Shown here: positions 54,638-62,654 of the stretch, piece by piece
Position numbering within the stretch: the stretch's first letter is position 1
Layout: each line of letters opens with the position of its first letter
NCBI RefSeq assembly: GCF_015752155.1
Contig: NZ_JADOVI010000012.1
Location: 40,770-104,769 of the forward strand
DNA from: Cryobacterium sp. MP_M3
GTDB lineage: Bacteria; Actinomycetota; Actinomycetes; Actinomycetales; Microbacteriaceae
Direction of reading: 5' to 3'
DNA: 64,000 nt
Notes under the pieces: generated by a model
Database searches by the model: none
Seen by the model: the letters and a program-made list of their open reading frames with translations, nothing else
What the model was told of the DNA's origin: nothing
Translations under genes and position numbers: made by a program

Positions 54638-55359
54638 TGCAACTCGACAGCACATTCACCGTTGTGGCCCCGATCGACACGGTGTGGGAGTCCCTGATGG
54701 ACTTCGAGCGCGTCGCCGGCTGTGTTCCGGGGGCCGAGGTGCTCAACAAACTCTCCGACGATGCCTACCAGGTGGGAATGAAGGTGAAACTCGGCCCCGT
54801 GTCCATGCAGTACAAGGGATTGATGAACGTGATCGAGCGCGATGCGACCGCACACCGTGCCGTTTTCCAGGGCCGAGCCCAGGAGGCTCGCGGGCAGGGC
54901 ACCGCCCAGGGCACCGCCACCCTGTCCCTCGTCGAGACGGATGGCACGACCACCGGCACGGTCAGCGCTGAGGTGGACCTCTCCGGTAAAGTCGCTGCCA
55001 TGGGGAAGAGCATCATCGGCAGCGTGACCGACCAGATGATGGCGCTCTTCGCAGACAACCTGCAGGCCATGGTCACCGGTTCCGGAACGGAACCCACCGC
55101 GCCTCCGGCCGCCGGCGAACCTGCCGCGGCCCCGGCGCCGGCCCAAACCGGGTCGCAGGCATCGCCGCCTCCTATGTCCCGTCCGCTGCAGCACCAGGCG
55201 CCGCGCACGGCCGACACGAGCCTGAATGCCCTGGACCTCGCCAAGGGGATGCTGGCCGACCAGCTCAGCAACCCGGGGAAACTGATCGGCGTCCTCGCCG
55301 GTGTCGCGTTCCTCGCCTACCGGATCGGCCGCGCGGTCGGCCGCAGGGGCTCCCGATGA
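54637..55359 (+). CDS. coxG: CoxG, membrane-anchored SRPBCC protein
   Basis: A 240-residue protein. The SRPBCC domain covers 1-145 (DSTFTVVAPIDTVWESLMDFERVAGCVPGAEVL...KVKLGPVSMQYKGLM), followed by a Pro/Ala-rich linker and a C-terminal helix (KLIGVLAGVAFLAYRIGRAVGRRG) that may anchor it in the membrane. CoxG recruits CO dehydrogenase to the membrane and, in mycobacterial homologues, helps carry menaquinone to Mo hydroxylases. The start codon overlaps the coxE stop. Confidence 0.93.
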   Translation: MQLDSTFTVVAPIDTVWESLMDFERVAGCVPGAEVLNKLSDDAYQVGMKVKLGPVSMQYKGLMNVIERDATAHRAVFQGRAQEARGQGTAQGTATLSLVETDGTTTGTVSAEVDLSGKVAAMGKSIIGSVTDQMMALFADNLQAMVTGSGTEPTAPPAAGEPAAAPAPAQTGSQASPPPMSRPLQHQAPRTADTSLNALDLAKGMLADQLSNPGKLIGVLAGVAFLAYRIGRAVGRRGSR

Positions 55360-55377
55360 CGCGCTCCCCCGTCGACC

Positions 55378-56529
55378 ATGCGTGACATCATCGGCGCCCT
55401 GGTGCCCGGCTGGCGGAGCGGAGCCACCGCCGGCCTCGCGACGGTGGTGCGCACCTTTGAGTCCGCCCCGCGCCCCGCGGGTGCATCGATGCTGGTTACC
55501 CCCGACGGGGCGGTCACCGGTTCGGTCTCAGGCGGGTGCGTGGAGGGTGCGGTGTACGACGTCGCGACCCAGGTCGCCGCGGACGGCCGGCCTGTCCTGG
55601 TCCGGTACGGGATCAGCGACGATGACGCGTTCGCGGTCGGGCTGACCTGCGGCGGCATCCTCGACGTGTTCGTCGAGCCTGTCTCGCAGCAGACGTTCGC
55701 CCAGTTGGACGACGTCCGCGCCGACATCGAAGCCTCCCGTCCGGTGGCGGTGGCGACGGTGATCGAGCATCCGGATGCCGACAGGATCGGCCGGCACCTC
55801 GTGGTCAGGCCGAACGGGTACGAGGGTGACCTCGGGTCTGACCGGGCGAACCGAGCCGTAAGCGACGACGCCCTGGGCCTGTTGGCCGCCGGCCGCAACA
55901 CGACCCTGACCTACGGCCCCGACGGCGAGCGACGGGGTGAGGGGATGCGGGTGTTCGTCAACAGTCAGGCGCCCCGGCCACGGATGTTCGTGTTCGGCGC
56001 CATCGACTTCGCGGCCGCCCTGACCCGCCTGGCTGCGTTCCTCGGCTACCGCGTCACTGTCTGCGATGCGCGGGAGGTGTTCGCGACGCCCGCCCGTTTT
56101 CCGGACGCCGACGAGGTGATCGTCGCGTGGCCGCACCGCTACCTGGCCGAGCAGTTCGCGGCCGGCCTCGTCGACTCACTCTCGGTCATCTGCGTGCTCA
56201 CCCATGACCCGAAGTTCGACGTTCCCCTGCTCGAACTGGCCCTCCGCGCGCCGCAGGTGGCGTACATCGGGGCGATGGGCTCCCGCCGCACCCACCTGGA
56301 CCGGCTGGCCCGGCTCCGGGATGCCGGGCTCGGCGACGCCGACCTGGCCCGGCTGCACAGCCCGATCGGCCTCGACCTCGGCTCGCGGACCCCCGAGGAG
56401 ACTGCCGTGTCGATCGCCGCCGAAATCATCGCCGGGCAGTGGGGCGGAACCGGGCAGCCGCTCGGCACCCTCGACGAGCGCATCCACCACGACGACCTCG
56501 ACGAGCCGGCCGAGCACGCGACACGGTGA
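55378..56529 (+). CDS. coxF: XdhC/CoxF family maturation protein
   Basis: A 383-residue full-length XdhC-type protein. The N-terminal domain has VTPDGAVTGSVSGGCVEGAVYD and LTCGGILDVFVEP, both with conserved Cys. The C-terminal Rossmann domain has RMFVFGAIDFAAALTRLAAFLGYRVTVCDAR and AYIGAMGSRRTHLDRLARL. It is expected to bind the Mo cofactor and help load it into CoxL. It is the last gene of the cox run, 18 nt after coxG. Confidence 0.9.
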   Translation: MRDIIGALVPGWRSGATAGLATVVRTFESAPRPAGASMLVTPDGAVTGSVSGGCVEGAVYDVATQVAADGRPVLVRYGISDDDAFAVGLTCGGILDVFVEPVSQQTFAQLDDVRADIEASRPVAVATVIEHPDADRIGRHLVVRPNGYEGDLGSDRANRAVSDDALGLLAAGRNTTLTYGPDGERRGEGMRVFVNSQAPRPRMFVFGAIDFAAALTRLAAFLGYRVTVCDAREVFATPARFPDADEVIVAWPHRYLAEQFAAGLVDSLSVICVLTHDPKFDVPLLELALRAPQVAYIGAMGSRRTHLDRLARLRDAGLGDADLARLHSPIGLDLGSRTPEETAVSIAAEIIAGQWGGTGQPLGTLDERIHHDDLDEPAEHATR

Positions 56530-56647
56530 CCCCTTGCCGCGGCCGGGACACCTTCCTAGACTCGGGGCATAACCGACACTGGCCAGAACCGAACCCGGGC
56601 CTGACCGGCGCCCAGCCCATTCGAAGGCGATAAGCGAGGAGACCGCG

Positions 56648-56944
56648 ATGGCACTCAAATTCGGAGTATTGGCTCTCGTCGAAGCGAAGCCCGGCAAGGA
56701 ACAGGACGTGTGGGACTTCCTCAACGGAGGCCGGGAGATCGTGCTCGGGGAGCCGGAGACCCGCACCTGGTACGCGTTCCGGGTGGACAACGCCACCTTC
56801 GGGATCTTCGACACGTTCGAGACCGAGGAGGGCCGTCAGGCGCACCTCGCCGGCGCGATTCCCCAAGCCCTGGCTGAGCACGGTCCGACCCTTCTCGCCA
56901 AGGACCCGGACATCCGGTTGATCGAGATCCTTGCCGTGAAATAA
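56648..56944 (+). CDS. ABM-type small monooxygenase-like protein
   Basis: A 98-residue ferredoxin-like-fold protein of the antibiotic biosynthesis monooxygenase type (KFGVLALVEAKPGKEQDVWDFLNGG, TRTWYAFRVDNATFGIFDTFETEEGRQAHLAG). It has a clear GAGGAG site. A TAGACT box near 56560 may be its promoter. Members include quinone and heme-degrading enzymes as well as stress proteins, so the substrate is open. Confidence 0.8.
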   Translation: MALKFGVLALVEAKPGKEQDVWDFLNGGREIVLGEPETRTWYAFRVDNATFGIFDTFETEEGRQAHLAGAIPQALAEHGPTLLAKDPDIRLIEILAVK

Positions 56945-57006
56945 CGCCCCCGGGAACCCTGACCTGGGGCCCGGTCCGGCGCCTATCCGTGTGGAGAGAG
57001 CGGCGT

Positions 57007-57012
57007 TACGCT
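57007..57012 (+). promoter_or_regulatory. -10 element of the small zinc-ribbon gene
   Basis: TACGCT lies 6 nt before the ATG at 57019, with no ribosome-binding site. Confidence 0.4.
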
Positions 57013-57018
57013 GGCGGC

Positions 57019-57309
57019 ATGAATGACACCGGTACTCCCGGGCATGGCCTGGGCGAGCGATACGTGCACTTCATCGATTGGTTGGATCACAAACTCGTGC
57101 GGGCGATGGGCCCGGCTCCCCTGGGCCCTTACGACGCGGTTGTGAAACGTGTCGGCGAGGCGGTGTGTCCGGTCTGTGGCCGGCCGATGGCCGAGCACAC
57201 CATCGACCACTCCAGCCCGAACGCGATCCTCCACTGCCCGGCGGAACACAAGCCGGAACCGCCGGACGGGCCGGTCAACGAGTTCGGCATGCCCAAGCCC
57301 CGCGGCTGA
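57019..57309 (+). CDS. Small zinc-ribbon-like hypothetical protein
   Basis: A 96-residue protein. The N-terminal half (GERYVHFIDWLDHKLVRAMGPAPLGPYD) is amphipathic. The C-terminal half has CPVCGRPMAEHTIDH...LHCP, a likely Cys/His zinc site, then a Pro-rich end. I do not recognise a named family. It is preceded by a leaderless-type promoter and followed by the DUF347 pair on the same strand. Confidence 0.75.
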   Translation: MNDTGTPGHGLGERYVHFIDWLDHKLVRAMGPAPLGPYDAVVKRVGEAVCPVCGRPMAEHTIDHSSPNAILHCPAEHKPEPPDGPVNEFGMPKPRG

Positions 57310-57501
57310 CGCCAGCCGGCAGATCCGGGCAGTGCCTCCACGGTGCCAGTGCAGCGTCCGGCCCAGCGAGCCGAAGCCCGACTCTGTGAATGCTCTCGTC
57401 TTCCACGGCGCTTGCCGGGGCTGCTTCCAGCTTCGCCCCCATACGGTTGTTCTCCACGCCCTGATCCGGTGGCGCTTTCGCCAAACGACCTGAGGACGTC
57501 C

Positions 57502-58329
57502 ATGACAACCAGCACGGCCGAAACCGTCGCCACGCGCGGCGCATCAAGCATGAGCAAGGTTCCCAAACCGACCCTCGTCTTCTGGATCATCAAGATCCTG
57601 GCGACCACGGTCGGTGAGACCTTCGCCGACTTCCTCGCCACCAACCTGAACCTGGGCCTGACCAACACGACCTACGTGATGGGCGCCCTCCTCGCCATCG
57701 CCCTGGTCGTCCAGTTCCGATCCGCCCGGCACGCGCCGAGCATCTACTGGCTCGCCGTGGTGCTGATCAGCGTCGTCGGCACCCTGATCACCGACAACCT
57801 GACCGACAACTTCGGTGTCAGCCTCGAAACCACCACCATCGTCTTCGCCGCCGCCCTGCTGGCGACCTTCATCGCCTGGTATGCCAGCGAGAAGACACTC
57901 TCCATCCACACCATCACCACCACCAGGCGGGAAGCCTTCTACTGGCTGACGATCCTGTTCACCTTCGCCCTGGGTACCGCTGCCGGTGACCTCATCGCGG
58001 AAGGCCTGAACCTGGGCTACCGGGCGTCGGCACTCATCTTCGCCGGAGCCATCACGCTCGTGGCCGGCTCCCACTTCGCCGCCCGGCGCGGCGCAGTGTT
58101 CGCATTCTGGATCGCGTACATCCTGACCCGCCCGCTCGGCGCGTCCGTGGGCGATTACCTCTCCCAGCCTCGTCACGCTGGCGGCCTCGGGATCGGAACC
58201 GTCGGCACGAGCGCCGTCTTCCTCACCGCGATCCTCGCGCTCGTCATCTACCTCACCGTCGAGAAGCGCACGGTGTCCGCCGAGGCCGCGAGCCGACGGA
58301 TGCCCGCGATGACCGGGCCCGACGAGTAG
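57502..58329 (+). CDS. DUF347 repeat membrane protein (COG4705)
   Basis: A 275-residue integral membrane protein from ATG 57502 (GAGGA upstream) with about eight helices arranged as four repeats. Each repeat has an invariant Gly-x4-Asp: GETFAD, GTLITD, GTAAGD and GASVGD, along with conserved Trp (FWIIK, IYWLAVV, FYWLTI, FAFWIAYIL). This is the DUF347 pattern of four two-helix repeats. Four membrane-embedded Asp suggest cation binding or transport. The function is unknown. A paralogue follows 20 nt downstream. Confidence 0.85.
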   Translation: MTTSTAETVATRGASSMSKVPKPTLVFWIIKILATTVGETFADFLATNLNLGLTNTTYVMGALLAIALVVQFRSARHAPSIYWLAVVLISVVGTLITDNLTDNFGVSLETTTIVFAAALLATFIAWYASEKTLSIHTITTTRREAFYWLTILFTFALGTAAGDLIAEGLNLGYRASALIFAGAITLVAGSHFAARRGAVFAFWIAYILTRPLGASVGDYLSQPRHAGGLGIGTVGTSAVFLTAILALVIYLTVEKRTVSAEAASRRMPAMTGPDE

Positions 58330-58349
58330 CCGGACCAGGGAAAATCGAC

Positions 58350-59117
58350 GTGGCGCTCCCCCTGGTCAGCGTGCGAGGCGTGCAACGCGTCCCCGAAATC
58401 ACGGTGTTCTTCTGGCTCATCAAGGGACTGTCGACCGCGATGGGCGAGTCGACCAGCGACTTCATGGTGCATGCCATGCCCCCCATTGCGGCTGTCCTCG
58501 TGGGGTTCGCCGGATTCACCACCGCGATGGTGATCCAGTTCAGGATGCGCCGGTATGTCGCGTGGACCTATTGGCTCGCGGTGGTGATGGTCGGGGTTTT
58601 CGGCACGATGGTGGCCGACGTGCTCCACGTCGGATTCGACGTGCCCTACTGGCTGTCGGCCGCCCTGTTCGCGGGGACCCTGGCCGCCGCCGTCCTGATC
58701 TGGAGGCGCGTGGAAGGCACCCTGTCGATCCACTCGGTCGACAGTTCGCGCCGGGAAATGTTTTACTGGCTGGCCGTCGTCGCCACCTTCGCGTTCGGCA
58801 CTGCGGTCGGCGATCTGAGCGCCGTCACCCTGCACCTGGGGTACTTCGCCTCCGCGCTTCTTTTCGCCGTCGCGATCGCCATCCCGGCCGTCGGGTTCGC
58901 CCGGTTCCGCTGGAACGCGGTCTTCGCCTTCTGGCTCGCCTACGTGCTCACTCGGCCGCTCGGCGCATCCGTGGCCGACTGGCTCGGCAAGCCGGTCCCC
59001 GAGGGCGGGACCGGGGTCGGCAGCGGCCTGGTTGCTCTCACTCTCACACTGATGATCGCCGGGCTCGTAACGTACCTCTCGAGCACCCGACGGGATGCCG
59101 CGGCTCGGCTTTCCTGA
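58350..59117 (+). CDS. DUF347 repeat membrane protein (COG4705), second copy
   Basis: A 255-residue paralogue of the preceding gene starting at GTG. The same fourfold Gly-x4-Asp set is visible: GESTSD, GTMVAD, GTAVGD and GASVAD. The central block EGTLSIHSVDSSRREMFYWLAVVATFAFGTAVGDL closely parallels the first copy. The two probably arose by tandem duplication and may form a heteromer. Confidence 0.85.
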   Translation: MALPLVSVRGVQRVPEITVFFWLIKGLSTAMGESTSDFMVHAMPPIAAVLVGFAGFTTAMVIQFRMRRYVAWTYWLAVVMVGVFGTMVADVLHVGFDVPYWLSAALFAGTLAAAVLIWRRVEGTLSIHSVDSSRREMFYWLAVVATFAFGTAVGDLSAVTLHLGYFASALLFAVAIAIPAVGFARFRWNAVFAFWLAYVLTRPLGASVADWLGKPVPEGGTGVGSGLVALTLTLMIAGLVTYLSSTRRDAAARLS

Positions 59118-59191
59118 CCGGTGGGCGGCCCGCGCTTTGCCGACCGGGGACCTAATCCGACGCTGCTCTCCGCGAGGCGCTTCCGAAAACC

Positions 59192-59356
59192 ATGGCGAAA
59201 CGGACCGCGGCAATGGCCGAACTGCTGCGAACCTCCGGCGAGACCGGCCTCCAGCCATGGGCCGACATGCACGAAGACGGGCATGGTGAGTTCTGGCGTG
59301 CGGCGACCGAGTACGTCAGCCGAAACCAGAAGGCGTGGCACCGGGCCCTCTCCTAG
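59192..59356 (+). CDS. Small hypothetical protein
   Basis: A 54-residue ORF. The mixed composition (GLQPWADMHEDGHGEFWRAA, then TEYVSRNQKAWHRAL) looks like real protein, unlike the Arg/Pro-rich shadows around it. There is no clear ribosome-binding site or -10 box. I do not recognise a family. The acidic His/Glu segment could bind metal. Confidence 0.4.
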   Translation: MAKRTAAMAELLRTSGETGLQPWADMHEDGHGEFWRAATEYVSRNQKAWHRALS

Positions 59357-59444
59357 GCCCGACAACCTGGCAGTTTGCATCGACGCGGCCGACGCCTACT
59401 CGGCACGTGCGTGCGCCTTCTGAGCCCGCGTACGCGTGTCTCAG

Positions 59445-59450
59445 TAGGGT
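59445..59450 (+). promoter_or_regulatory. -10 element of the Nudix gene
   Basis: TAGGGT lies 6 nt before the ATG at 59457. Confidence 0.45.
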
Positions 59451-59456
59451 GGGGTC

Positions 59457-60044
59457 ATGGCCAATGTCGCACCTATGTTCCCGGTCGTCCCTGCCGATCT
59501 GATTGACATGCTCAACGTTTGGAAACCCGTTGGGCCCAACCAGGGCGCACTGCGCGATGAGTACGTCTCCTTCGTCCGTGCTTCTCCCGGATCTGCGCTG
59601 GATCGCGACGGGGGTGCGGAACACGTGACCGCGAGCTGTTTCGTCTTGACCCCGGATCTGGACCAGGTTCTGCTGTGCTTTCACAGAAAGGGTCAGTTCT
59701 GGGTTCAGCTGGGCGGTCACGTGGAGGCAGCAGACGTTTCTGTTGCGTCGGCGGCCTTGCGCGAGGCCCGCGAGGAAGGCGGTATCAACGACCTCCGTCC
59801 GGTCGGCGGCATCCTCGATGTCGACCGGCACGCCCTGGGCAGCGGATTCACTCGGTGCAGCGTTCATTGGGACGTCGGATTCGGCGCGATCGCGAGCCCG
59901 GACCTGGCCCCGTCCACCAGCCCTGAAAGTGAGGATGTCGCGTGGTGGCCCGTAACCGGACTGCCCGAGAACGTGCCCGTGGACTTCGGGCACCGCTTGC
60001 GGAGGATTCTCGACGCAATCGGGCACCAAAGTGATGTCGGATAG
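59457..60044 (+). CDS. Nudix hydrolase
   Basis: A 195-residue Nudix-fold protein. The Nudix box reads GGHVEAADVSVASAALREAREEGGI. The REAREE metal-binding core is intact, but the first glutamate of the consensus GX5E is Asp. The C-terminal region has DVAWWPVTGLPENVP. The substrate (a nucleoside diphosphate linked to another moiety) cannot be named. It is apparently transcribed alone from a leaderless-type promoter. Confidence 0.88.
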   Translation: MANVAPMFPVVPADLIDMLNVWKPVGPNQGALRDEYVSFVRASPGSALDRDGGAEHVTASCFVLTPDLDQVLLCFHRKGQFWVQLGGHVEAADVSVASAALREAREEGGINDLRPVGGILDVDRHALGSGFTRCSVHWDVGFGAIASPDLAPSTSPESEDVAWWPVTGLPENVPVDFGHRLRRILDAIGHQSDVG

Positions 60045-60163
60045 CCGAGCGCTCGGTGTGCGCTTCACCCAGCCACGCGATGAGGAGGACAGTAGTACCC
60101 GGGTTCCCTTCGTCGACGAACCGGCCCTGTAGACGCTCTTGCGCCGCCGGGGTGCCGCGGTTC

Positions 60164-60169
60164 TACAAT
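60164..60169 (+). promoter_or_regulatory. -10 element of the SRPBCC gene
   Basis: TACAAT lies 5 nt before the ATG at 60175. Confidence 0.4.
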
Positions 60170-60174
60170 CGAGC

Positions 60175-60615
60175 ATGGAGAATCTTCGATTCAGCGTCGA
60201 CGTCGACGCTCCCGCGCAGCACGTGTGGAATGTCATGCTCGACCTCGACACCTACCGCGAATGGACGGGCGCCTTCCACGAGGGATCGACCTACGAGGGC
60301 GGCTGGAACGAGGGCGACGAGATCCGGTTCCTTGGCCCGAACGACGACGGGACGGCGAGCGGTCTCGTCGGCACCATCGTCGCGAATCGACCCAACGAGT
60401 TCGTGTCGATCCGCTATCTCGGCGACATCGAGAACGACGTCGAGAACCGCGAAGGGCCCGCAGTCGGGCTGCACGAGAGCTACTCGTTCAGCGAGACCGA
60501 CGGGGTGACGACTCTCGTCGTCGAGCTCGAGGTGCCCGACGAGTGGGCCGACGACATGCGCAGCATGTGGTCGGAGGCGATCGTCACGATCAAACGGCTG
60601 GCAGAGCGGGCCTAG
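60175..60615 (+). CDS. SRPBCC family protein
   Basis: A 146-residue START/Bet v1-like domain protein (FSVDVDAPAQHVWNVMLDLDTYREWTGAFHEGSTYEGGWNEGDEIRFLG...VTIKRLAERA). It probably binds a hydrophobic ligand. Members similar to this are annotated as AHSA1-like or cyclase-like proteins of unknown role. ATG 60175 is preferred over GTG 60139 because the family starts at the first strand and a -10 box lies directly upstream. Confidence 0.85.
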   Translation: MENLRFSVDVDAPAQHVWNVMLDLDTYREWTGAFHEGSTYEGGWNEGDEIRFLGPNDDGTASGLVGTIVANRPNEFVSIRYLGDIENDVENREGPAVGLHESYSFSETDGVTTLVVELEVPDEWADDMRSMWSEAIVTIKRLAERA

Positions 60616-60639
60616 GTCGACGAAATCCTGACCCGGAAC

Positions 60640-60990
60640 TCTGGTCAGAAGGAGCGCGGAGCGGGTATTCACCTGCCAGTGACCATCGAGCAGCTCCGGG
60701 GTCATATCGAAGATGGAGCCATCACCCCCGCTGCGGGCGTGATTGCAGACAAGGATGTCGACTCTCCCGGCCAGTCCGCGGGCTGCCTCCACGAGCACGC
60801 CGGCCGATTGAGGCGCGGCCAGGTCGAGGCTCAGGTCGCCGAAGGTGGCGTCTTCGATCTGTGCCGAGGTGATGCCGGCTCGGACCTCGTCGAGGTCGTC
60901 GCTGCCCCAGGGCTGTTCGAGGTCGTGGGGCGAAAAATGCTGAATGAAGACGTTCGCACCGAGTTCGGCGAACCGGCGGGCCACGATCGA
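60640..60990 (-). pseudogene. Truncated short-chain dehydrogenase/reductase (SDR) remnant
   Basis: About 116 codons of an SDR survive, from ARRFAELGANVFIQHFSPHDLEQPWG through LVEAARGLAGRVDILVCNHARSGGDG (the NNAG-type motif) to DGHWQVNTRSALLLTR. The N-terminal TGxxxGIG cofactor loop and everything after the serine strand, including the YxxxK active site, are missing. The remnant begins right after the aldolase stop in the same frame and ends near the convergent SRPBCC stop, so both ends were lost. Confidence 0.8.
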
Positions 60991-60996
60991 GATGGG

Positions 60997-61884
60997 TCAG
61001 GTGACGGATGCCTGGAAGATGCTGCCGATCGATGTATCCAGGGCGGCGTTGAACTCTTCGTCGCTCTGCTGCACGGTGAGCCCCTCGGTGAGGGCCCGGG
61101 AGAAGCTGGCGACAACATGGTGCTGCCGGGCCAGGCGAGCATTAGCCTCCTCGCGGCTGTACCCCCCGGAGAGGGCGAGGACCCGCAGGACGTTAGGGTG
61201 GGCTACCAGGTCGGCATAGAAGTCATCGGCCTCGGGAAGGGTCAGCTTCAGCATGACGTGCTGGTCTGCCCCCAGAGCCCCGAGTTGTTCGAGGATGGCC
61301 GACCTAAGCAGCTGTTCGGCCTCGGCTTTGCTCGGGGAGTGAATGTCGATCTCGGGCTCGAGGATCGGCACCAGACCAGCGGCCAGTATCTGACGACCGA
61401 CCTCGAACTGCTGGTCGACCACTGCCTGCACTCCCGTGCCGTTACCGAGCCTGACCACCGAGCGCATCTTGGTCCCGAAAACGCCCTTCTCGACAGCCCG
61501 GGCCAGCAGCGCGTCGAGACCAGGCATCGGCTTCATCACCTGGGCACCGTCGACCTCGTCGGCCAGGCCCTGGTCGACCTTCACAAACGGCACGACGTTC
61601 TTCACGTTCCACAAGTAGTCGGCGCTGCCACGACTCTCGATCTGGCGATCCATCGTCATCTCAAACAGGATCGCGCCCAGGATCCGCTCGCCAGTGAAAC
61701 TGGGGCTTGTGATGATGCGCGTGCGCATCGCGTGGACGAGGTCGAACATCTCCTCGTCTCCGGAGTAGGCACCGTCCGCGATGCCGTAGAGCCTCAGCGC
61801 TTGCGGGGTGCTGCCACCGCTTTGGTCCAGAGCGGCGATGAAGCCCTTGGCGTTCTTAACTTTGCCGAACTGCAGTTCGTTCAT
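60997..61884 (-). CDS. Fructose-bisphosphate aldolase class I
   Basis: It cleaves fructose 1,6-bisphosphate to DHAP and glyceraldehyde 3-phosphate via a Schiff base. From ATG 61884 the 295-residue protein matches the bacterial FdaB-type class I aldolase in length. Features are GFIAALDQSGGSTPQALRLYG at the N-terminus, PFVKVDQGLADEV, VPILEPEIDIHS and Lys213 in HVMLKLTLPE as the expected Schiff-base lysine. GGYSREEANARLARQ supplies the phosphate site. It is immediately upstream of the SDR remnant. Confidence 0.93.
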   Translation of the reverse strand: MNELQFGKVKNAKGFIAALDQSGGSTPQALRLYGIADGAYSGDEEMFDLVHAMRTRIITSPSFTGERILGAILFEMTMDRQIESRGSADYLWNVKNVVPFVKVDQGLADEVDGAQVMKPMPGLDALLARAVEKGVFGTKMRSVVRLGNGTGVQAVVDQQFEVGRQILAAGLVPILEPEIDIHSPSKAEAEQLLRSAILEQLGALGADQHVMLKLTLPEADDFYADLVAHPNVLRVLALSGGYSREEANARLARQHHVVASFSRALTEGLTVQQSDEEFNAALDTSIGSIFQASVT

Positions 61885-62093
61885 GATTCTGATCCTATGG
61901 TTGGCGCCATCACCGAGCATGGCACGGGGCCCCGACGCGGGCTCCGAAGATCATCATGAGTGCGGCCCTTTCAGGCTGTCTCGTTGCGGTGGTTGTTTGC
62001 CCGTCCCAGGGATCGTCCGTCGGGAGTCTCCAGCGCCGTCACTACACGCGAGCTGCTCTCGCTCGCGCTTTTATCGCGTGAATGACATCGGTC

Positions 62094-62603
62094 TTAGTCC
62101 GCGTAGGCGTTCATGTCGTCCCATCGGCTACGGAGCAACGACCTCTTGGTGCTCTCGTAGAGAGCGCGATCGTCCGCGTTGGAGCGCAGCCAATCTCGGA
62201 GCAGCAGGTACTCGACCACCGCAGGATCACCCTGCTCATAGATATGCACATGCACATCGCGGGTCGACGTTCGCACAAGACGGTGCCCTGGCTCGCGGGT
62301 CCGCAACTCATATCCGGCGACCAGTAGCGCGTCGAGGTAGTCCTCTTCAGCGGTGATGTCATCGACGGTGACCACGATGTCGATAATCGGTTTCGCTGCC
62401 AGCCCGGGGACGGACGTGGAACCGATGTGCTCGACGCCGACGTTCGCTGCCACGAGAGCGTTCAGGATCTGGCGCCGGTGATCCAGGTAGAGGCCGACCC
62501 ACCGCTCGTCATAGGCGTGGAGCTCGAACTCGAGTGGTTCGGTGCCGCCCACCAGCTCTACCGCCGCGACGTCCGGCCGGCGCGCACTGCTGCTCTTCTT
62601 CAC
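62094..62603 (-). CDS. GrpB family nucleotidyltransferase-like protein
   Basis: A 169-residue protein from GTG 62603, which follows a GAGGA site. The frame is open to an ATG at 62645, but that start has no ribosome-binding site. GrpB features are FELHAYDERWVGLYLDHRRQIL, VEHIGSTSVPGLAAKPIIDIVVTV (nucleotidyltransferase GS and D-x-D) and HVHIYEQGDPAVVEYLLLRDWLRSN. The UPF0157/GrpB family lacks a firm function. It is divergent from the isochorismatase-like gene. Confidence 0.87.
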   Translation of the reverse strand: MKKSSSARRPDVAAVELVGGTEPLEFELHAYDERWVGLYLDHRRQILNALVAANVGVEHIGSTSVPGLAAKPIIDIVVTVDDITAEEDYLDALLVAGYELRTREPGHRLVRTSTRDVHVHIYEQGDPAVVEYLLLRDWLRSNADDRALYESTKRSLLRSRWDDMNAYAD

Positions 62604-62642
62604 CAGAACATCCTCGCATCGGGGGCCACCGGCCGACAACGC

Positions 62643-62648
62643 CATACT
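62643..62648 (+). promoter_or_regulatory. -10-like element of the isochorismatase-like gene
   Basis: CATACT lies 6 nt before the ATG at 62655, with no ribosome-binding site. It is the weakest match of the leaderless set. Confidence 0.3.
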
Positions 62649-62654
62649 GGTCTA

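Noticed and set aside
60033..60131. A 32-codon ORF overlapping the Nudix stop
   Set aside because: It has a plausible composition but no ribosome-binding site, no -10 box and no recognisable family. It is probably chance.
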